Positions 37,442-50,300 are shown, numbered from the stretch's first letter. The stretch: 64,000 nucleotides of DNA from Exophiala sp. HKRS030 (GCA_023897205.1 JAHWDD010000005.1:3286001-3350000), one strand, 5' to 3'. Notes: generated from the letters alone by a model not told the origin. Numbers and translations are program-made.

Positions 37442-38214
37442 ATGGCTAATTGGTCTCCGCCTAAGTCTGGCACCCCTTGTTGGATCAACGTGCTGGCCAC
37501 AGACGTTCCAAGAGGTTCGTTCCTTACCCACCGTCCTTGCTCTTGATCGAGGTTCTTCATTGTCGCCGGCGGTCACCGATCGGACATTGACATGTATTTT
37601 TTGTTTGCCCTTCTTCAATTTTGTGTTTGTTATTGAACAGAGATACCAACATTTCTACTATGCGCGGCATCACAACATTCTCTGTCCCACATCGAGGCTC
37701 TTTATCAGCAAGCCAAGGCCATAACTGTGGGCACGAAGCTAACAGCAAGCGAAATAGCCAAAAAGTTTTACTCGGACGTCTTCGAGTGGAGTTTTACACG
37801 TACCAAAACCATGGACGGAAAAGCGCTCGATGAGAACGAGATCGCGATGTTTGAAGTCCCTGGGCAAGGCTGTCCAGGAGGCGGGATCACGCGAGTTTGC
37901 AAAGACCAATGGAATCAGGCCGAGGGCCGTAAGGGCGTGGTACTTTACCTTTATGTGGAGGACATTGAAACATGGGAGAAGGTGAGCACATCCAGTGTGA
38001 TACTTGGTTGACCAGACCAAATAAATCACCTTTTACCCGAACCATCTTGACCTCGGCTCTAATAATATATTCTGACTTGATACATCCTCTAGAAAATTGT
38101 CCAAGCAGGAGGTCGTAAGACCTCTGAAGTTGAACCAGAGGGCAGAGTGCGCTTATGCAACATTTTGACGACACCGAGGGCAATGCGCTGGGGATTTATA
38201 GTCTCAAGAAGTAG
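37442..38214 (+). CDS. Glyoxalase/bleomycin-resistance (VOC-fold) protein, one frame break in the last exon
   Basis: Exon 1 (37442..37514) encodes MANWSPPKSGTPCWINVLAT, the usual opening of fungal VOC-fold proteins. Exon 2 (37746..37981) gives AKKFYSDVFEW, a glycine-rich loop GQGCPGGGI and VVLYLYVEDIETWEK. Exon 3 (38093..38214) gives KIVQAGGRKTSEVEPEG, then a one-base frame break at about 38149-38154, then HFDDTEGNALGIYSLKK. That last piece is the conserved metal-ligand Glu strand (DTEGN). Restoring one base gives 144 codons. An alternative intron-1 acceptor at 37640 keeps the frame and adds 35 residues (ending TVGTKLT), but it would interrupt a conserved junction. Against my choice, the acceptor at 37745 lies very close to its CTAAC. 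VOC proteins bind a divalent metal and act as isomerases, dioxygenases or resistance proteins. The activity here is unknown. Confidence 0.78.
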
Positions 38215-39161
38215 CACAGAATACCGCTCTTAGTCCCACTAAATTGATGACATGGGTCCTCAATGGATCCATTCCGGGCAGCATGTTCTTGTTTGCGGTT
38301 ATGTGATCCGCCAGACACATCGGGCATCACAGATTGTGATTAAGGTCAGGACCGATCGCATATCATCCCGCCGATAAATCTGCCCAACCACGACCAAGTA
38401 TCCACTATGTGCTGAGTAGAGGCTCCCATCAAGCATTGACCAACCGGGTTATACACTCAACGTAGCGCATCGAAGAATGTCATGGACGAAGCTATGCTCA
38501 CTTTCAACGATGCAAACGTGTGTGCAAGTTTTCCACGATCAACTGTCGGGCAAATCCAATTCCCAAGACGCCAGGGAATCGCAATCTTTACACATGTGAA
38601 TGCTTATCACGCCCAGTCGAATCATGTGTTACCAGAGAATCCATGCCCGTTGGGTACGTGACGCTCAGTCGACAACTATTCGCCCAAGGTCAGTCACAGG
38701 CCCAGCGTCCAGCCGCAGAATCTCACCCAGACTAGCCGGGCGTACTCAACGATCCCTTCTATGTAAAGCGGCTCAGCATTTCCTGGGCGACGGGGCGAGA
38801 TCAATTTAGGGATAACGTACCCTTGCATTCCGACTATCGGCCTATCTTGGCGCTAGTGTCTCCAGAATTTCGCCAGAGAGCAGAAGAGATCTGTACGGCG
38901 GTAAACGGTGCGTAGTCTCGGTTTCATCACGTCCTATGATGGCACCTCGACCAAAGCGGCAGAGATTGGCACCAGAATCGATGGAACATCGTTGGAAACG
39001 AGGGCCATCCACAGACTATCGGAATTGGACGACTCCTGCAAGCACGAAGATCCTGATACTGAAAGCGCATATACTGAACATCGCTAAACCTTGGATCCAT
39101 GTTGTGGCCTGAGCCATCATGTATGTTCCTACTATCAGGACCCAGCATTCCAGCGACACTG
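38215..39161. other. Intergenic between convergent genes
   Basis: 3-prime flanks of the VOC-fold gene and of the C2H2 regulator. Short frames on both strands have no support. Confidence 0.5.
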
Positions 39162-41510
39162 TCAGCCAGACTCGTCGTGAAGTAGAGCTGCCAGGATCGC
39201 AGCAAATCTGCGGGCAATTTCCCAATGCCCAATTCGTCGCAACAAATCAGTCAAACCACACAGAGCAGCATTGATTTCTGTTGCACTCGGACCATGCTTA
39301 TACCCATTTGCTTGGAAAAGGAGTGTTGCTGGGTTGACGCCAACGATCTTGAACTCCGGAAAATCGAGATGCTCCGGAATTATGGTATGCTGACCTCCAA
39401 CTTCAGTCCCGAACCGTGTGTAGCAGAACCAGGCGATTCCCGCCCGGAATATTGCTCGAGGCACGTGGATGGCAGGCTCAAAGCCAATAGGAAGATTTTC
39501 TAGTTTCTTCTGAATGATTGTACCATGGATCACACATCGCTGAGCATCAATTGAATTGGCCCATGTCGTTACAAGCACCTGATCCTCGGCAGAGAGCGTG
39601 CCACCGTCACGACCGATCGCCCTCTCAAGGAGGTCGAAATCGGCACAGATGGACATATATGCATGATGCCACAGTATGGTCATATCCATTGAGTCCGATC
39701 CCCACGGCGGTGTTGTCTGCAAGAAGCGTGAATGGAAAGTTGTCAGGAGTCCCGAGATTTCTTGTTTCCTCGAGGGTAGAGCGTGTGCGGTGATTTGATT
39801 TTCGACGATATTTACACAGAGTCCCTGTAAGACGGCGTAAGGTGTAAAGGAGCTATTGCTCGGAATCGCCAAAATGTCAAACGGATTATTGGCATCCACG
39901 GAGTCAGGTGCGCTGGAGGTGGAGACGAAGTTGCTCGAGTCCTGGAGATACGCTGCGCGCCATTCTTCCGCTTTGCTGGCCATGAATATGGCTTGCGAGG
40001 CCGCTGTGGGCAATTGCCGTGAATTGTGTCGAAGAAATGGTTCATGGTGAAAGATATTGGCTAGTTCTGCATCATGGACGTGAACACTGAGTGCTATGCG
40101 GATCAATTCCTCATTTTTCGCCCACATCTTCCACTGTGAATCGAGATTCTCACCAGTAAGTGAAAGATCGAGATTCTTCAATTTTCCTGCTTTGAATGAT
40201 CCGAGACGTCGAGCCCACGATATGAGGGTGCCATTGAAAGTATCGACGATTGCGAGATGTTTTGGTTCACCAGACAGGAGACCAAATGTCTGTCCAATAA
40301 TGGCTGTCTGGATGAGTGCAATCTTCTCATCCCGGCCGCGACTGATGAGCCTATCCCAATTGGCCAGGACCGCCTTGTGTAGCCGCTCAAATATCTGTAC
40401 ACCTTGTCTTACCGCATTGACCGAGCCGGTGAAGAGGCTTCCCACCGAGCATATAGACAACAGTACCATCGAGTTTGATTTTGAAGGTCGAAATGTTGGC
40501 GCATGAATCACTGGAAAGCAAGGGTGGAACTTGCTAAAATACGATCGAACACACAGATTCAGAAAATCTGCGGAGGGTAGCGTGGACTCATAAGGGCGAA
40601 TCTGGAGACTTTGATTTAGAGTCTGGCGGTAGGAGTCATCGACTTCGACTTGGGTATCAGGGGGAGTCGCAGGCCCAGAAGCTGGAAGTTCATCTTGCGA
40701 ATTGACTCCTGGAGTATACCATAAGTGTTTCATGCTCGGTGCTGATTTGTAAATTCCATTCGGACTCAGAGTGGCATAAGGACTTTCTGTCCAGCTGGGT
40801 TTCAATTCCGCCATCGAGTTTATTAGTGGTGTGTCTAAGAAACTTGCCTGGAAATCACTATCGCACCACCAAGTAGGATATTCGGCCTCCAGATCGAAAT
40901 TGAACATATCGAAGGGCGCATCGAAGGGCATATCAAAACCTGGAGCTCCTTGTATTGTCTGATTGAATGTGGCGGTCGTATTAGGTGAATCAGTACTCGG
41001 TTGATTAGTCTCACAGATAGTTGCATGGGTAGCGGATTTGACCGTGTTATGTTCCAGGAGGCCGCTGTAGTTATTCCTGTCTCGAACGTACTGTGATGAA
41101 GGCGACATGGCAGCATCGTTGGAAGGGATGAGAGACGCCTCTTGATGCATTGCTCGCAGGCTAGAAGCCCGAGAAGTTTGACTCCGAGTATTCATCTCTA
41201 AGCCACCTTTTGGACTATCCTCTAGATGATCTTTCTGATGTCGAAGCAATGTGTCACTGATAGCGTAAGCAGAGGATCGGGCAGGACAAAGTGCAATCTG
41301 CACGGACAAAGCTCACTGTCTGCCATAATGTTTTCCACATATGTCGCATTTGAAAGGCTTTTCCTTGGTGTGCGATCTGATATGCCTCTCGAGATGATCT
41401 GTTTTGGCAAAAGTTCTCCCGCAAGTCACGCATTGTCGGATTTTGCTCTTCCTTTTGCCTCGGGGAGCAGGTCTCGAGTCTTCTTCAAGTTCTGAAGTTG
41501 ATCTCGCCAT
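39162..41510 (-). CDS. C2H2 zinc-finger plus fungal-specific-domain transcription factor
   Basis: Two exons, complement(39162..41256, 41317..41510), 762 residues. Exon 1 carries a basic run (RGKRKSKIR) and two tandem C2H2 fingers: CVTCGRTFAKTDHLERHIRSH and CDICGKHYGR|HDTLLRHQKDH. The second finger is split by the 60-base intron (GTGAGC donor, ATCAG acceptor), and splicing restores the exact 12-residue spacer. Residues 75-240 are Ser/Thr-rich linker. From about 250 onward, FLNLCVRSYFSKFHPCFPVIHAPTF starts the fungal-specific transcription-factor domain, which continues through VLLSICSVGSLFTGS and WARRLGSFK. This C2H2-plus-regulatory-domain architecture is typical of pathway regulators of catabolism or secondary metabolism. 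It is divergent from the FAD monooxygenase across 962 bases, so that enzyme is a plausible target. No frame break. Confidence 0.93.
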
Positions 41511-42472
41511 GTCTTAGCTCAAAACTCCGAAAAACCGAAAGAAGCTAATGGAAGTGAGAAGTATCGAAGACATAGAGAATCCGGGGGAGTCCTGCCTGGC
41601 TTTCACCTGGGGTTATTTGAATAACGTGGGGATTTCTCTGCTCAGATGTAACCCCGCTTAAGGCCTGTTAGGCTTCCACGGCCACTGCACGGTTCGCTAG
41701 CGACTTGCCACTCGGGTATGACTACGAGGCAGAGCTGGGCACGCCGCTTACAAAATCTACATCCTTGGCGTGTATACTACTTGGCTCTTTGTTCGACTTT
41801 TAGAACACGTACAGTGATCGGCTACGTTGAGAGCAGTCACTACAGTGAAGTTGCGTTAATGCCTACAAAATTGGTGTGTGCCGGGAGTGAAATCTATCGA
41901 ACCAGCATTGCCCGCCGCATGGTGGCAATCGTTGCGCTTCTGCCAAGTACCAGACTCAAGCCTATTGAGTTACAACCATAGAAGATCTGTAGTTGGCCCG
42001 AAACATGGACAGGGCTGGAGTTGCGATGTAAGTCCCGTACGGTAATCCACCAACAAGATAACACCGGGCTGTCAAGATGGTACAAGTCATGAAGCGTATG
42101 GATCTACGTTCTGTCCAACATCGAACTAAATTTACAATATCGACATCACACCCAGGTATGTAATTCTCCCCACGGTGGGACCTTTGAAGTGCGTTGATGT
42201 CCCACAACTACCTCAGAGTATAATGGCACGTCTAGTGACGGTGACTCGCTTTGGTCCAGGACCCCACCTCCCCGGATTTCTGCGGGCCCCATTATGATAG
42301 AGAGGTGGAAGGTATGGCTTCGTCGAGACGAAATTTAAGGTGATCGTCATCCGCATTGCAGAGATGTGTTAGTTCAGAGAGCCATTTTGCTTCTGCTGCT
42401 CGATCAGCGGACCAAGGCCCCCCCGTGATTTCCTAATGCCTGTTCTGGAAAACATCTAAACTACTCAACGTC
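41511..42472. promoter_or_regulatory. Divergent promoter between C2H2 regulator and FAD monooxygenase
   Basis: 962 bases separating two divergent start codons. No convincing gene; the short frames present have no family match. I saw no obvious repeated operator by eye. The arrangement suggests, but does not prove, control of the monooxygenase by its neighbour. Confidence 0.45.
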
Positions 42473-44538
42473 ATGTCAGGGTCAGATCATACAGAGGTAG
42501 AGGAGACTGGTGTGATAATATGCGGAGGAGGGCCAACCGGGACAGTGCTTTCTAGCCTGCTGGGAGAAATGCAAGTGCCCAATATTGTCCTAGAGAAAGA
42601 AACAGATATCACTACAGATCCAAGAGGTATTGCACTAGACGAAGACGGAATTCGGGTTCTCCAATCTATCGGAATATACGACAGAATATACACGGAGATA
42701 GGTTCATGTGTGTCTCCTTCCATCCCGCGACTTCATCTGACGAATGCTGATTTCGAGCTTAGCTATGATGAAGTTCAACTTTGTGACAGGAAGATCGCCT
42801 GATCTGCACAAGAAACCCCTCATTTCCATCAAGTATGGCTCGACTGAAGGAGGGACCGGGCATGTTGGATTTATCTGCCACAAGCAGCCATCTATGGAGA
42901 AGGCGATACGGGATCGGATCTCCCAAATGCCGAAGTCTGAGCTCCGCTCCGGAGCAATGGTGGTGAGTGTTCGCGAGACACAAGAGTATACAGAAGTCCA
43001 ATATACGACCGCTACGGGAGCGGTGCACCATTTGCGAGCACCATTCCTGGTAGGCGCTGATGGTAAGACTGGGTATGTGCGAAAGAAGTATTTGGAAGAG
43101 AAGGGCGTCATTTTGGAGCGGTGTGAAGGGTCTGTCCCATAGATGATGTCTTACTCTTTAGAGCTAACTTATACAAGGTCAGCCTACGACGAGACCTGGA
43201 TTGCTCTGAACTGGCATATTGTTTTACCAACACAGGAGACACACCCGAAATTTCCCCTGTGGCGTTTGGGATACACGCCCGAAGACGTGTATGATTCATT
43301 CTTCCCAAAAGACTTCACCTTCATTTGCAACCCGGATAGACCTGCCATATGCGGACGTTTCGGGCTTCCATTAGATAGACTGTGGAGGTATGAATTTGTG
43401 GTACAAAAGGGAGAGGACAGGGACCGAATGGCAACCTATGAAGAGACAAGCAAAATCATCTTCCCTTACCTGACTCATGCAGGTAGCCGTTACGGATTGG
43501 ATCATTCTGTCCAGTATCCTGAGGATTGCATCCAAACATTGAGATCTCGACCCTTCTCATTTGTCGCAAGGTCCTGCAATAAATGGGCACTGGGCAGGGT
43601 GATATTGGCTGGTGATGCAGCCCACGTTTTCCCACCATTTGGTGAGTCAGGAATTTGCCGTGATTCAATTTTGCTAACGTGTGACAGGAGGGCAAGGGAT
43701 TGCCTCTGGGTTTCGCGATGCCTCTGCACTGGCATGGCGATTGGCTCTTCTGCACCGCCAACCAAACTTAGATCACGAGCGAATATTGACCGCGTGGTAC
43801 ACTGAACGAAAGCAGCAACTGCAGAGATCCTTGGCTGCTACGCTTCGGAATGGTGAATACATCACAGAATCTGCTCCTTTCAAGGTATTCATTCGTGAGT
43901 GGTTGATGTGGGCTGCTCAGCTCATCCCTCGTTGGAAACGGGGTATCGAATTAGGTCAACGCGCAGAGGGCATGATTAGATATCGTGGAGCCCCGGGTTT
44001 ACCATTCATTCCGGGGATGCATGGAGGGTTAAACATACCACAGGTCTATGCATTTAATTTGAAAACCAACGAGGTGAATTTCACCGATGACTTGATATTT
44101 TCTCCAGGGAAAAGGGGACTTTTGCAGTTGCTACTTCTGCCGGAGACAACTAATGAGCTGCGTCTGTTATTGAAGCAGGTGGAGGAAGTGGATGAAAGTT
44201 CGCAAGGATTCATCAAGGCCGACGAAGTAACAGTTCTGGTGCAGACAACCGATCCAGGCTTCAAATTGGATGACAAAAATACGGATACCAAGAATCTGGT
44301 GGTGGCACGATTGGCAACTGGGGATGAATTTTTAGAGGACAGCACTTTATGCATCAACCGGCCGCCTCCAGTGGGATACGATGCATGGCGACTGTGGAGG
44401 GAGGTAGGCCGCAAAAAGTTCGTGATCATCCGGCCAGACAGGTTTACATATGCAGCTGGTAGCTCGAAGGACGAGCTGGCCTTGGCGATCAAGCAAATAC
44501 CAGGTGCTTTGAGCATGAGATCTTGTCTGGTTCGGTAA
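42473..44538 (+). CDS. FAD-dependent aromatic-type monooxygenase (PheA/TfdB/MhpA family), four exons
   Basis: Spliced as 42473..42707, 42763..43120, 43178..43641, 43688..44538, giving 635 residues in frame. The FAD-binding N-terminus has VIICGGGPTGTVLSSLLG followed by the family's VLEKE and DPRGIALDEDGIRVLQ. Next come EGGTGHVGFICHKQP and the DG motif FLVGADGKTGYVRK, then LPLDRLWRYEFVV and the GD motif VILAGDAAHVFPPFGGQG, which intron 3 splits at the Gly. The C-terminal third resembles the thioredoxin-like tail of phenol-hydroxylase-type enzymes. These enzymes use NAD(P)H and oxygen to hydroxylate aromatic or polyketide-like substrates. The substrate here is unknown. Introns are 46-57 bases. 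The divergent C2H2 regulator makes a small catabolic or secondary-metabolism unit plausible. Confidence 0.93.
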
Positions 44539-45470
44539 TGTGGTCTTCGAGGAAAACGTCCCTTGCGATTGAAAGCAGCTCCTCTGTTTCCGTCCAATTG
44601 TCCGATACACTCCAAAGTCTCCATAAGATCGGTCTGAACAGCAGGGATAGTGCACCTCTTAATTTAAGGCTGGAACATGCCAAAGTCACAGGTTAATTGC
44701 TCTCGTATTTTGATAAGAAGAAGCTTGAAGGCGAGATGCAGAGCCGAGAAAGATCACAAGGTCGGTAAGTGGTAGGGCCCTGGTAGAACTTCGCAAATAT
44801 TCGTTTGAGCAGGGGAGTCCCGTCTCAGCCCGGACGGCATGCGCTAATCTTGCTGTGCTGACCCATCTCGCAATCGGCGCCACAATCGGCGCCATTGGAC
44901 CATTCCAGGGCTGAGCCCAACCTGGATTATCGGAGCGTTGGTAATCCTGGACAAACAAAATGTGTTGAGCCAACTCAAGGTGGGCACTGTCAGTGCGCCG
45001 AAACTCAACTCGATCATTGTCAGCACCTAGATAAGTAGAAGGTCAATCTAATCTTTCACTTCTTCGGGATAAATTTCAGGGTACGTGTACTTGAATGGGT
45101 AACATTTGTGGGAGAACGGGCTGAAAGGGGTTTGGGCTGAGTTGTCATTGCACATCCGCACACCGTCTCACTTTGCTGAACTAGCCCATTTGTCGTATAA
45201 AGTCCACAAGGCTCCCTCCACTGGCAGAGGCTCGCATCCAAGTCAAAAATTGCCAAACGGACTTGTTCCGGTCCATTTCTGTGATCTTCAATCTTCACAA
45301 TCGACTGCAGCATTCTCTTGCCGAGACATGGCAAGGTAGCGGCTTCCCTGCGATATCTGATCTTTTTCAGCGGAACACTGTATGGACAAGTGATACTGCA
45401 GCCTTACTACCTATCGCCCATAATAGATTGAAACGCCCTCTCAGGGCAGCGCTACGCCATCGCTGTCGTG
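44539..45470. other. Intergenic
   Basis: 3-prime flank of the monooxygenase and leader of the F-box-like gene. A direct repeat of GCAATCGGCGCCA/ACAATCGGCGCCA lies at about 44870-44895. No gene seen. Confidence 0.5.
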
Positions 45471-45998
45471 ATGGAGCTTCTTGACCTGCCAATCGAGGTC
45501 CGCATCCAGATATGGAGCTACGTTGTGCAGCCATTAACAATTTACCCTTGTGAATGCGCACTGAAGGATGTCCAGTGCACTGCACATCGATTTGATCCCT
45601 GCTGTCTTAATACCTCGACTTATGAGCACTGCGATAATCGTATACTCAGAGTCAACCAGCAAGTGTACGAAGAAGTCCGACCTCTCGTGCAGAAAGCCGA
45701 GCAGCGAAGGACGTTCGTTTTGTGCAACAACTTATGCCTAGACAACTTCTACAAGCGTCTCTTTGCGAGAGATTGGAGATGGGTGAACCATTTGCGGGTT
45801 GATCTTTTCGTGGGAATAGGTACTCTGGGACAAGATGATTGGTTCATATGTCAAAATCAGCGGTGGGCAAGGAGATACGTATTGGGGGCGTTGGAGAAGT
45901 ATACTGCCGACAGAAAAATCGTCGTGGTCCCTGACTCCGTCGTCAGGGAAGACAAGAGTCGACGAAGAACGTTGACTGTGGATATTTTCCTAACTTGA
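45471..45998 (+). CDS. Small F-box-like / 2EXR-type protein (175 aa)
   Basis: A single frame of 175 residues from the ATG at 45471. It opens MELLDLPIEVRIQIWSYVV, the F-box-like or 2EXR N-terminal motif found in large fungal families. CECALKDVQC and FDPCCLNTS follow, then RILRVNQQVYEEVRPLV, the second conserved block (old cells of the fold where RVN-Q-Y-E recurs). F-box proteins recruit substrates to SCF ubiquitin ligases through Skp1. The short fungal 2EXR proteins are mostly uncharacterised, and no substrate-recognition repeats follow here. The downstream remainder RWVNHLRVDLFVGIG and the basic C-terminus have no named domain. Confidence 0.75.
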   Translation: MELLDLPIEVRIQIWSYVVQPLTIYPCECALKDVQCTAHRFDPCCLNTSTYEHCDNRILRVNQQVYEEVRPLVQKAEQRRTFVLCNNLCLDNFYKRLFARDWRWVNHLRVDLFVGIGTLGQDDWFICQNQRWARRYVLGALEKYTADRKIVVVPDSVVREDKSRRRTLTVDIFLT

Positions 45999-47370
45999 CG
46001 CGGACTTCGATGCACAAACGGTGGCAATCGACTCTTGAGCCAGTAAGGCTTACCGAATCCTGGACCTGGACGGCGAATGGGCAGTTGTCGGGCGCGGGAT
46101 TGTTAGGAGCAAAACAGGTCACAGTGTCTTGAGTTCTGGTCCATTATCTCAATAACAACAGGCGCTGCGGGATCTGTGCCCCGTGAGCAAAATTTCGGAA
46201 ATATTTATTCCTCTCGATCCTCCGAATTACCTGACGCACCCAAGACCGAGGATGGGTGATCATATTTCGGTGATCTGACCGTCATACAATACAAGAATAC
46301 TATTACCGATGAATGCAATTATGCGAGTTGGTCAAGAGCAAACACATCGGAACGTCACTCAAAGGAGCGATGAAAGTGCATCATCTGTCAAAGGACAGTG
46401 AACTAATGTTGGCTATTTGGGATCCGTGAAATCGGAAAAGACTCTTGGCCGTGAGATTTTTGCTCGGGACCAATCTGAGTAAATGCCGAACGGATCGTGC
46501 CTGGGCAACCAACTGGATGGATTGATGTGCTGGATGGTGCAGGTTGTCAGAGAGCAAGTCTGACGTCGGCCAAAGGGGGAACTCAAGCTAACCAAAGCGC
46601 CGACCCTTAGCCTCCTATTCTACTCCATACATTATGATTACGCTCCCTCTCGACTCGCCACGTTAAAAACTAACTTTGCCTTGCCCGTGAATGTTGGCAG
46701 ACCTCATAACGTATTGAACTACTTCGTGCAACACCTCTCAATATTGTGTGCCAGCCGAAACACGACGCTGTTCCTTCCTTCCTGCATACCTGACTACCAG
46801 TTTCTCGGAACACGTCGGCTCCATCGTCGAGAAAAATGAGTCATGGCTCCAAGCGTTCACTCCTACTTCTGCTTTTGAGCTGTGGAGAAAGCCCATACTA
46901 ATCACGACTCGCGCAAAATGATATGGCTCTGTCATGAAATTGACGTTAAGTGCTTGAAATGACATGACTGTGCACAGAATGCGAATCGACCTTGGGGAGA
47001 CATAGCCTTGCTGTGGATTAAAGGGGCCAAGGCTGCGATCATGCACCTTTGCAAGGCAGGTAGTGTTGTTTCTGTTGCACTCGCTCCTGCCTTCCTCAGA
47101 CGTACCCTTTGGCAAGCATGGCAAGCACGGAGATATCTCTAACTCAACATCAACCATATGCATATCTTTTGATGGTTGCCCGGAGTGTCTTCACAAGAAT
47201 GATTTGCCACATTCACCTGGCGACCAATGTGTCAAACATATGCGTCACTAACTATACATGCTGATTGCAAAAGAGAGTACCAGTATTGCCTTCTTGTGTG
47301 ATGCAAATCTGGAACACTTACTTTCGGACGAACCTCATGCCATAAGTGATAGGACATTCAATCATATCAG
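45999..47370. other. Intergenic, 1.4 kb
   Basis: No gene I can support. A minus-strand frame at 46738-47163 is open for 141 codons with scattered cysteines but no recognisable family, and plus-strand frames overlap it. Confidence 0.45.
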
Positions 47371-50300
47371 ATGTTGGTATCCCCAATACACTACGGACGG
47401 CATGGAGAGGGGCACGCCCACAGGAGGAAGAAATGGAATCCTCTGAAGCTGACGCTGTTCGCCACAAGTATTTTCGTCTCCATAAAAGGCCACTTGACGG
47501 CAGCGGAAAACATCGAGTGTGGCCAAAATACTGCTTACGGGACAACGTCCCCAAGCGGGCCGTCGTTTATCGGTGAATACTAAAGATTTCTTCTACGTCG
47601 GATGCTGATAGCTCTCGAGGCAATCTTTCGCGTAACGACTCTCTGTCTTCCGTCGACTTTTCTTATGATTCATCTGCTGCTGCTGCCGATTCATACAATC
47701 TGGCGAGTCGCAATCTTCACACTCAGACTTCGAAGTCGTTTCCGTCGTACAATCTGAAGGCGACATCTACTCAGATTAGAAGATTCGACAGATCACGAAA
47801 ATGTATCGAATCTAAATTGGAGTTGCCGTCAGATAAAGTGTCCGCTCCAAAAGATGCAGCAGATTCAAAAAATCATACCTTTGCATACTCTTCAGCTCGA
47901 TCGCTTTCCCCAATGGCCAGTGAGGCATCGCCCACATCAACACCGATTGCTGTAATCGACAATAATTCTTGCGCAAATCCAGCGACCCTCTCCTTGGAAT
48001 TTCTACGTACGAATGACTCCACAGGAATTTCCAGGGAGATTGCCAACCTGACAAGTCTCTTGCAGTTCACGAATGAGACAGATTTGGTACCCGAAAAATC
48101 CGTCCCAAAATCGTACCCTCCAGTCATTACCAGACCCCCTTCAATGACGTTAACAAATCTCACCCCTGCTATCTCAGGTTCACATTCCAAGAACTCCTCG
48201 ACACATACAAGTCAGGACCCGATGTCGATGAGTTCTTCGGACTACAGTAGTTTGCGGAAGAGTTTCTATGCAGCAACTTCACGGTCCGTAACGACCTCCG
48301 CCATGCTGGACTCTGCAATGATTCTGTCTGAACCTAAATCGATTACGACGGAGACAGTCTTCACACTGAATGATACAATTACTTTGCAACCTGTCTTGTC
48401 TGTTACTATGATTCTGACCACCTTCAAAACACTGATTTCATCAGCTGACAGCAACTCTTCATCGGCATTGCTGCTGACGAATTTCAGCTCCATTGCTGAA
48501 GTCAGCTCTGAGGCGGAAATCTCGAAAACTTCGATATACTCAATTTCAGAGCGGCCCATGTCGTGTGAGTTCGACCTAGAGCCCACTTGCGCCTCCCCCC
48601 TGGCTTCGTCTCTATCCAGCAGCAATATGTATTCAAACACCGGTTGGTGCCTGTGCCCTTACTGTTATCTTGCAAGTCCTCTTTGCAGCTCAATTCCTAA
48701 ACCAACAGGCAACCAATGTCCTATGGGCTGGCTTTGTTCAATTGAGAGCGCAAATCAAGAAATGACGAGTGCACATTTCGAAGTTCCCACTGGTATTGTA
48801 TGGATCAGCACCAGTCCTAAACCTTGGTCGCAGGTTTGGGTCACGTTGACAGAGACGGATGACGAAAGACGAACGACCAGTGTTCAGTGGACTGCATCTA
48901 TGAAAACCTCTACAGTTTTTGGAATTGACGAGCTTAACACCCTGTTTCCTTTCAGGGTATGGGATTGCATTGGACCACTATGTGGCATGCATGGTCTAGA
49001 TTGGTTTGAGATGGTCAAGAATTGTATGCTGAAGCTGAATTGTGGAAGACCAAAAGATGGAGACAGCAGAATTCCGCCGTTCCCAATGCCTCCTCCAATT
49101 GCACCTCCTTCTCTGGCGCCTGAAACCAGTCCGATAGTGATCATGCCTCACAAAGCGGCAAACACTTCAAGCGAGAAAAGTCCCGCGCATATCACGACTA
49201 GTCCAGTGTCACTTGAGTCGCCTTCAAGTTCGTCGACTTCCTGCACTGAAGAGAGAACGGTGTCTGAATGCGTCAACTTATGCTCGGCTGTGACAGAATC
49301 ACTTATGAGCATCGAATCGTGCTCGACCGTATGTTCGACTGTCGTACTTTGCTCCGCGTCAAACACTGCCACAACTACCACAGCTGGAGAAGCTTGCATA
49401 CTAGAATCGTGGTGGAGGAACGCCAACATCTCCTCCCAACTGGCTTCCTGGATCACTGTCTTTCCAAAATTTGTGCAAAACGAAACAGTACCATCATCTT
49501 CATCAGATATCGATGCTTCAGCTCCTGGAAAGTGTGCAATGACACCGTGGTGGAACGATCCTGAAGTGTCTGCCCAGATCGGTTCAATGATAACTCTATT
49601 CCCGACTTTATCACAACCTGACATAGCACCGAACAGCACTTTAAGGTCATCCCAGGTGGCTATGGGTACTGAGAGTTCCGGTTTCCAAATCTGCAATAAC
49701 GATTCTTGCATTTCACCAACAAGAACGACGTCTGCAGACAGCGCGAGGACCCCTGTTACTAAACATTCCGTTATCCAGAACTCTAGCGTTCCTATCACAA
49801 GCTCGGCCTTTGAATCGACAGTAGCTTTCCAAGACCCATCGAGGATCTTGCAATCTTCTACGACGATGATGTCGACCAGAACTACCGATGGGGGTCGACA
49901 GGTCACCATCACCAGCTCCAGCCGATCATTCAGCGAAGTTCAGTACTGGACTTGCGATGGTTGGTCTGTCTCTGGGACATCCATGTGTAAAGGTATTCTA
50001 TTTCCGGCTTCTACTGTTATCACTATTCCACCATTAGCTGAGCAGAGATCCGCATGTGCGAGTTACATAGCACCAATCTCAATCACGGAACCTGCAAAGG
50101 CTAATCGCCACAACTGTGCAACTCCAGTTCGCGGCTCTGCAACTGCCAGCATTCCAAACACATGGGAAGAAGGGTTACCTTTTCAACCATTTGGCAACCC
50201 GAAAAGCCTTATTGCAGATTTCTGCGATCTGCTCGAGCGATTCGGTCACATCATCAAACCCGGCATCCCAACGGACGACACAGAGTCACCCGGCGAATGC

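Noticed and set aside
44046..44624. 192-codon minus-strand frame under the monooxygenase
   Set aside because: It is the antisense shadow of conserved monooxygenase exon 4.
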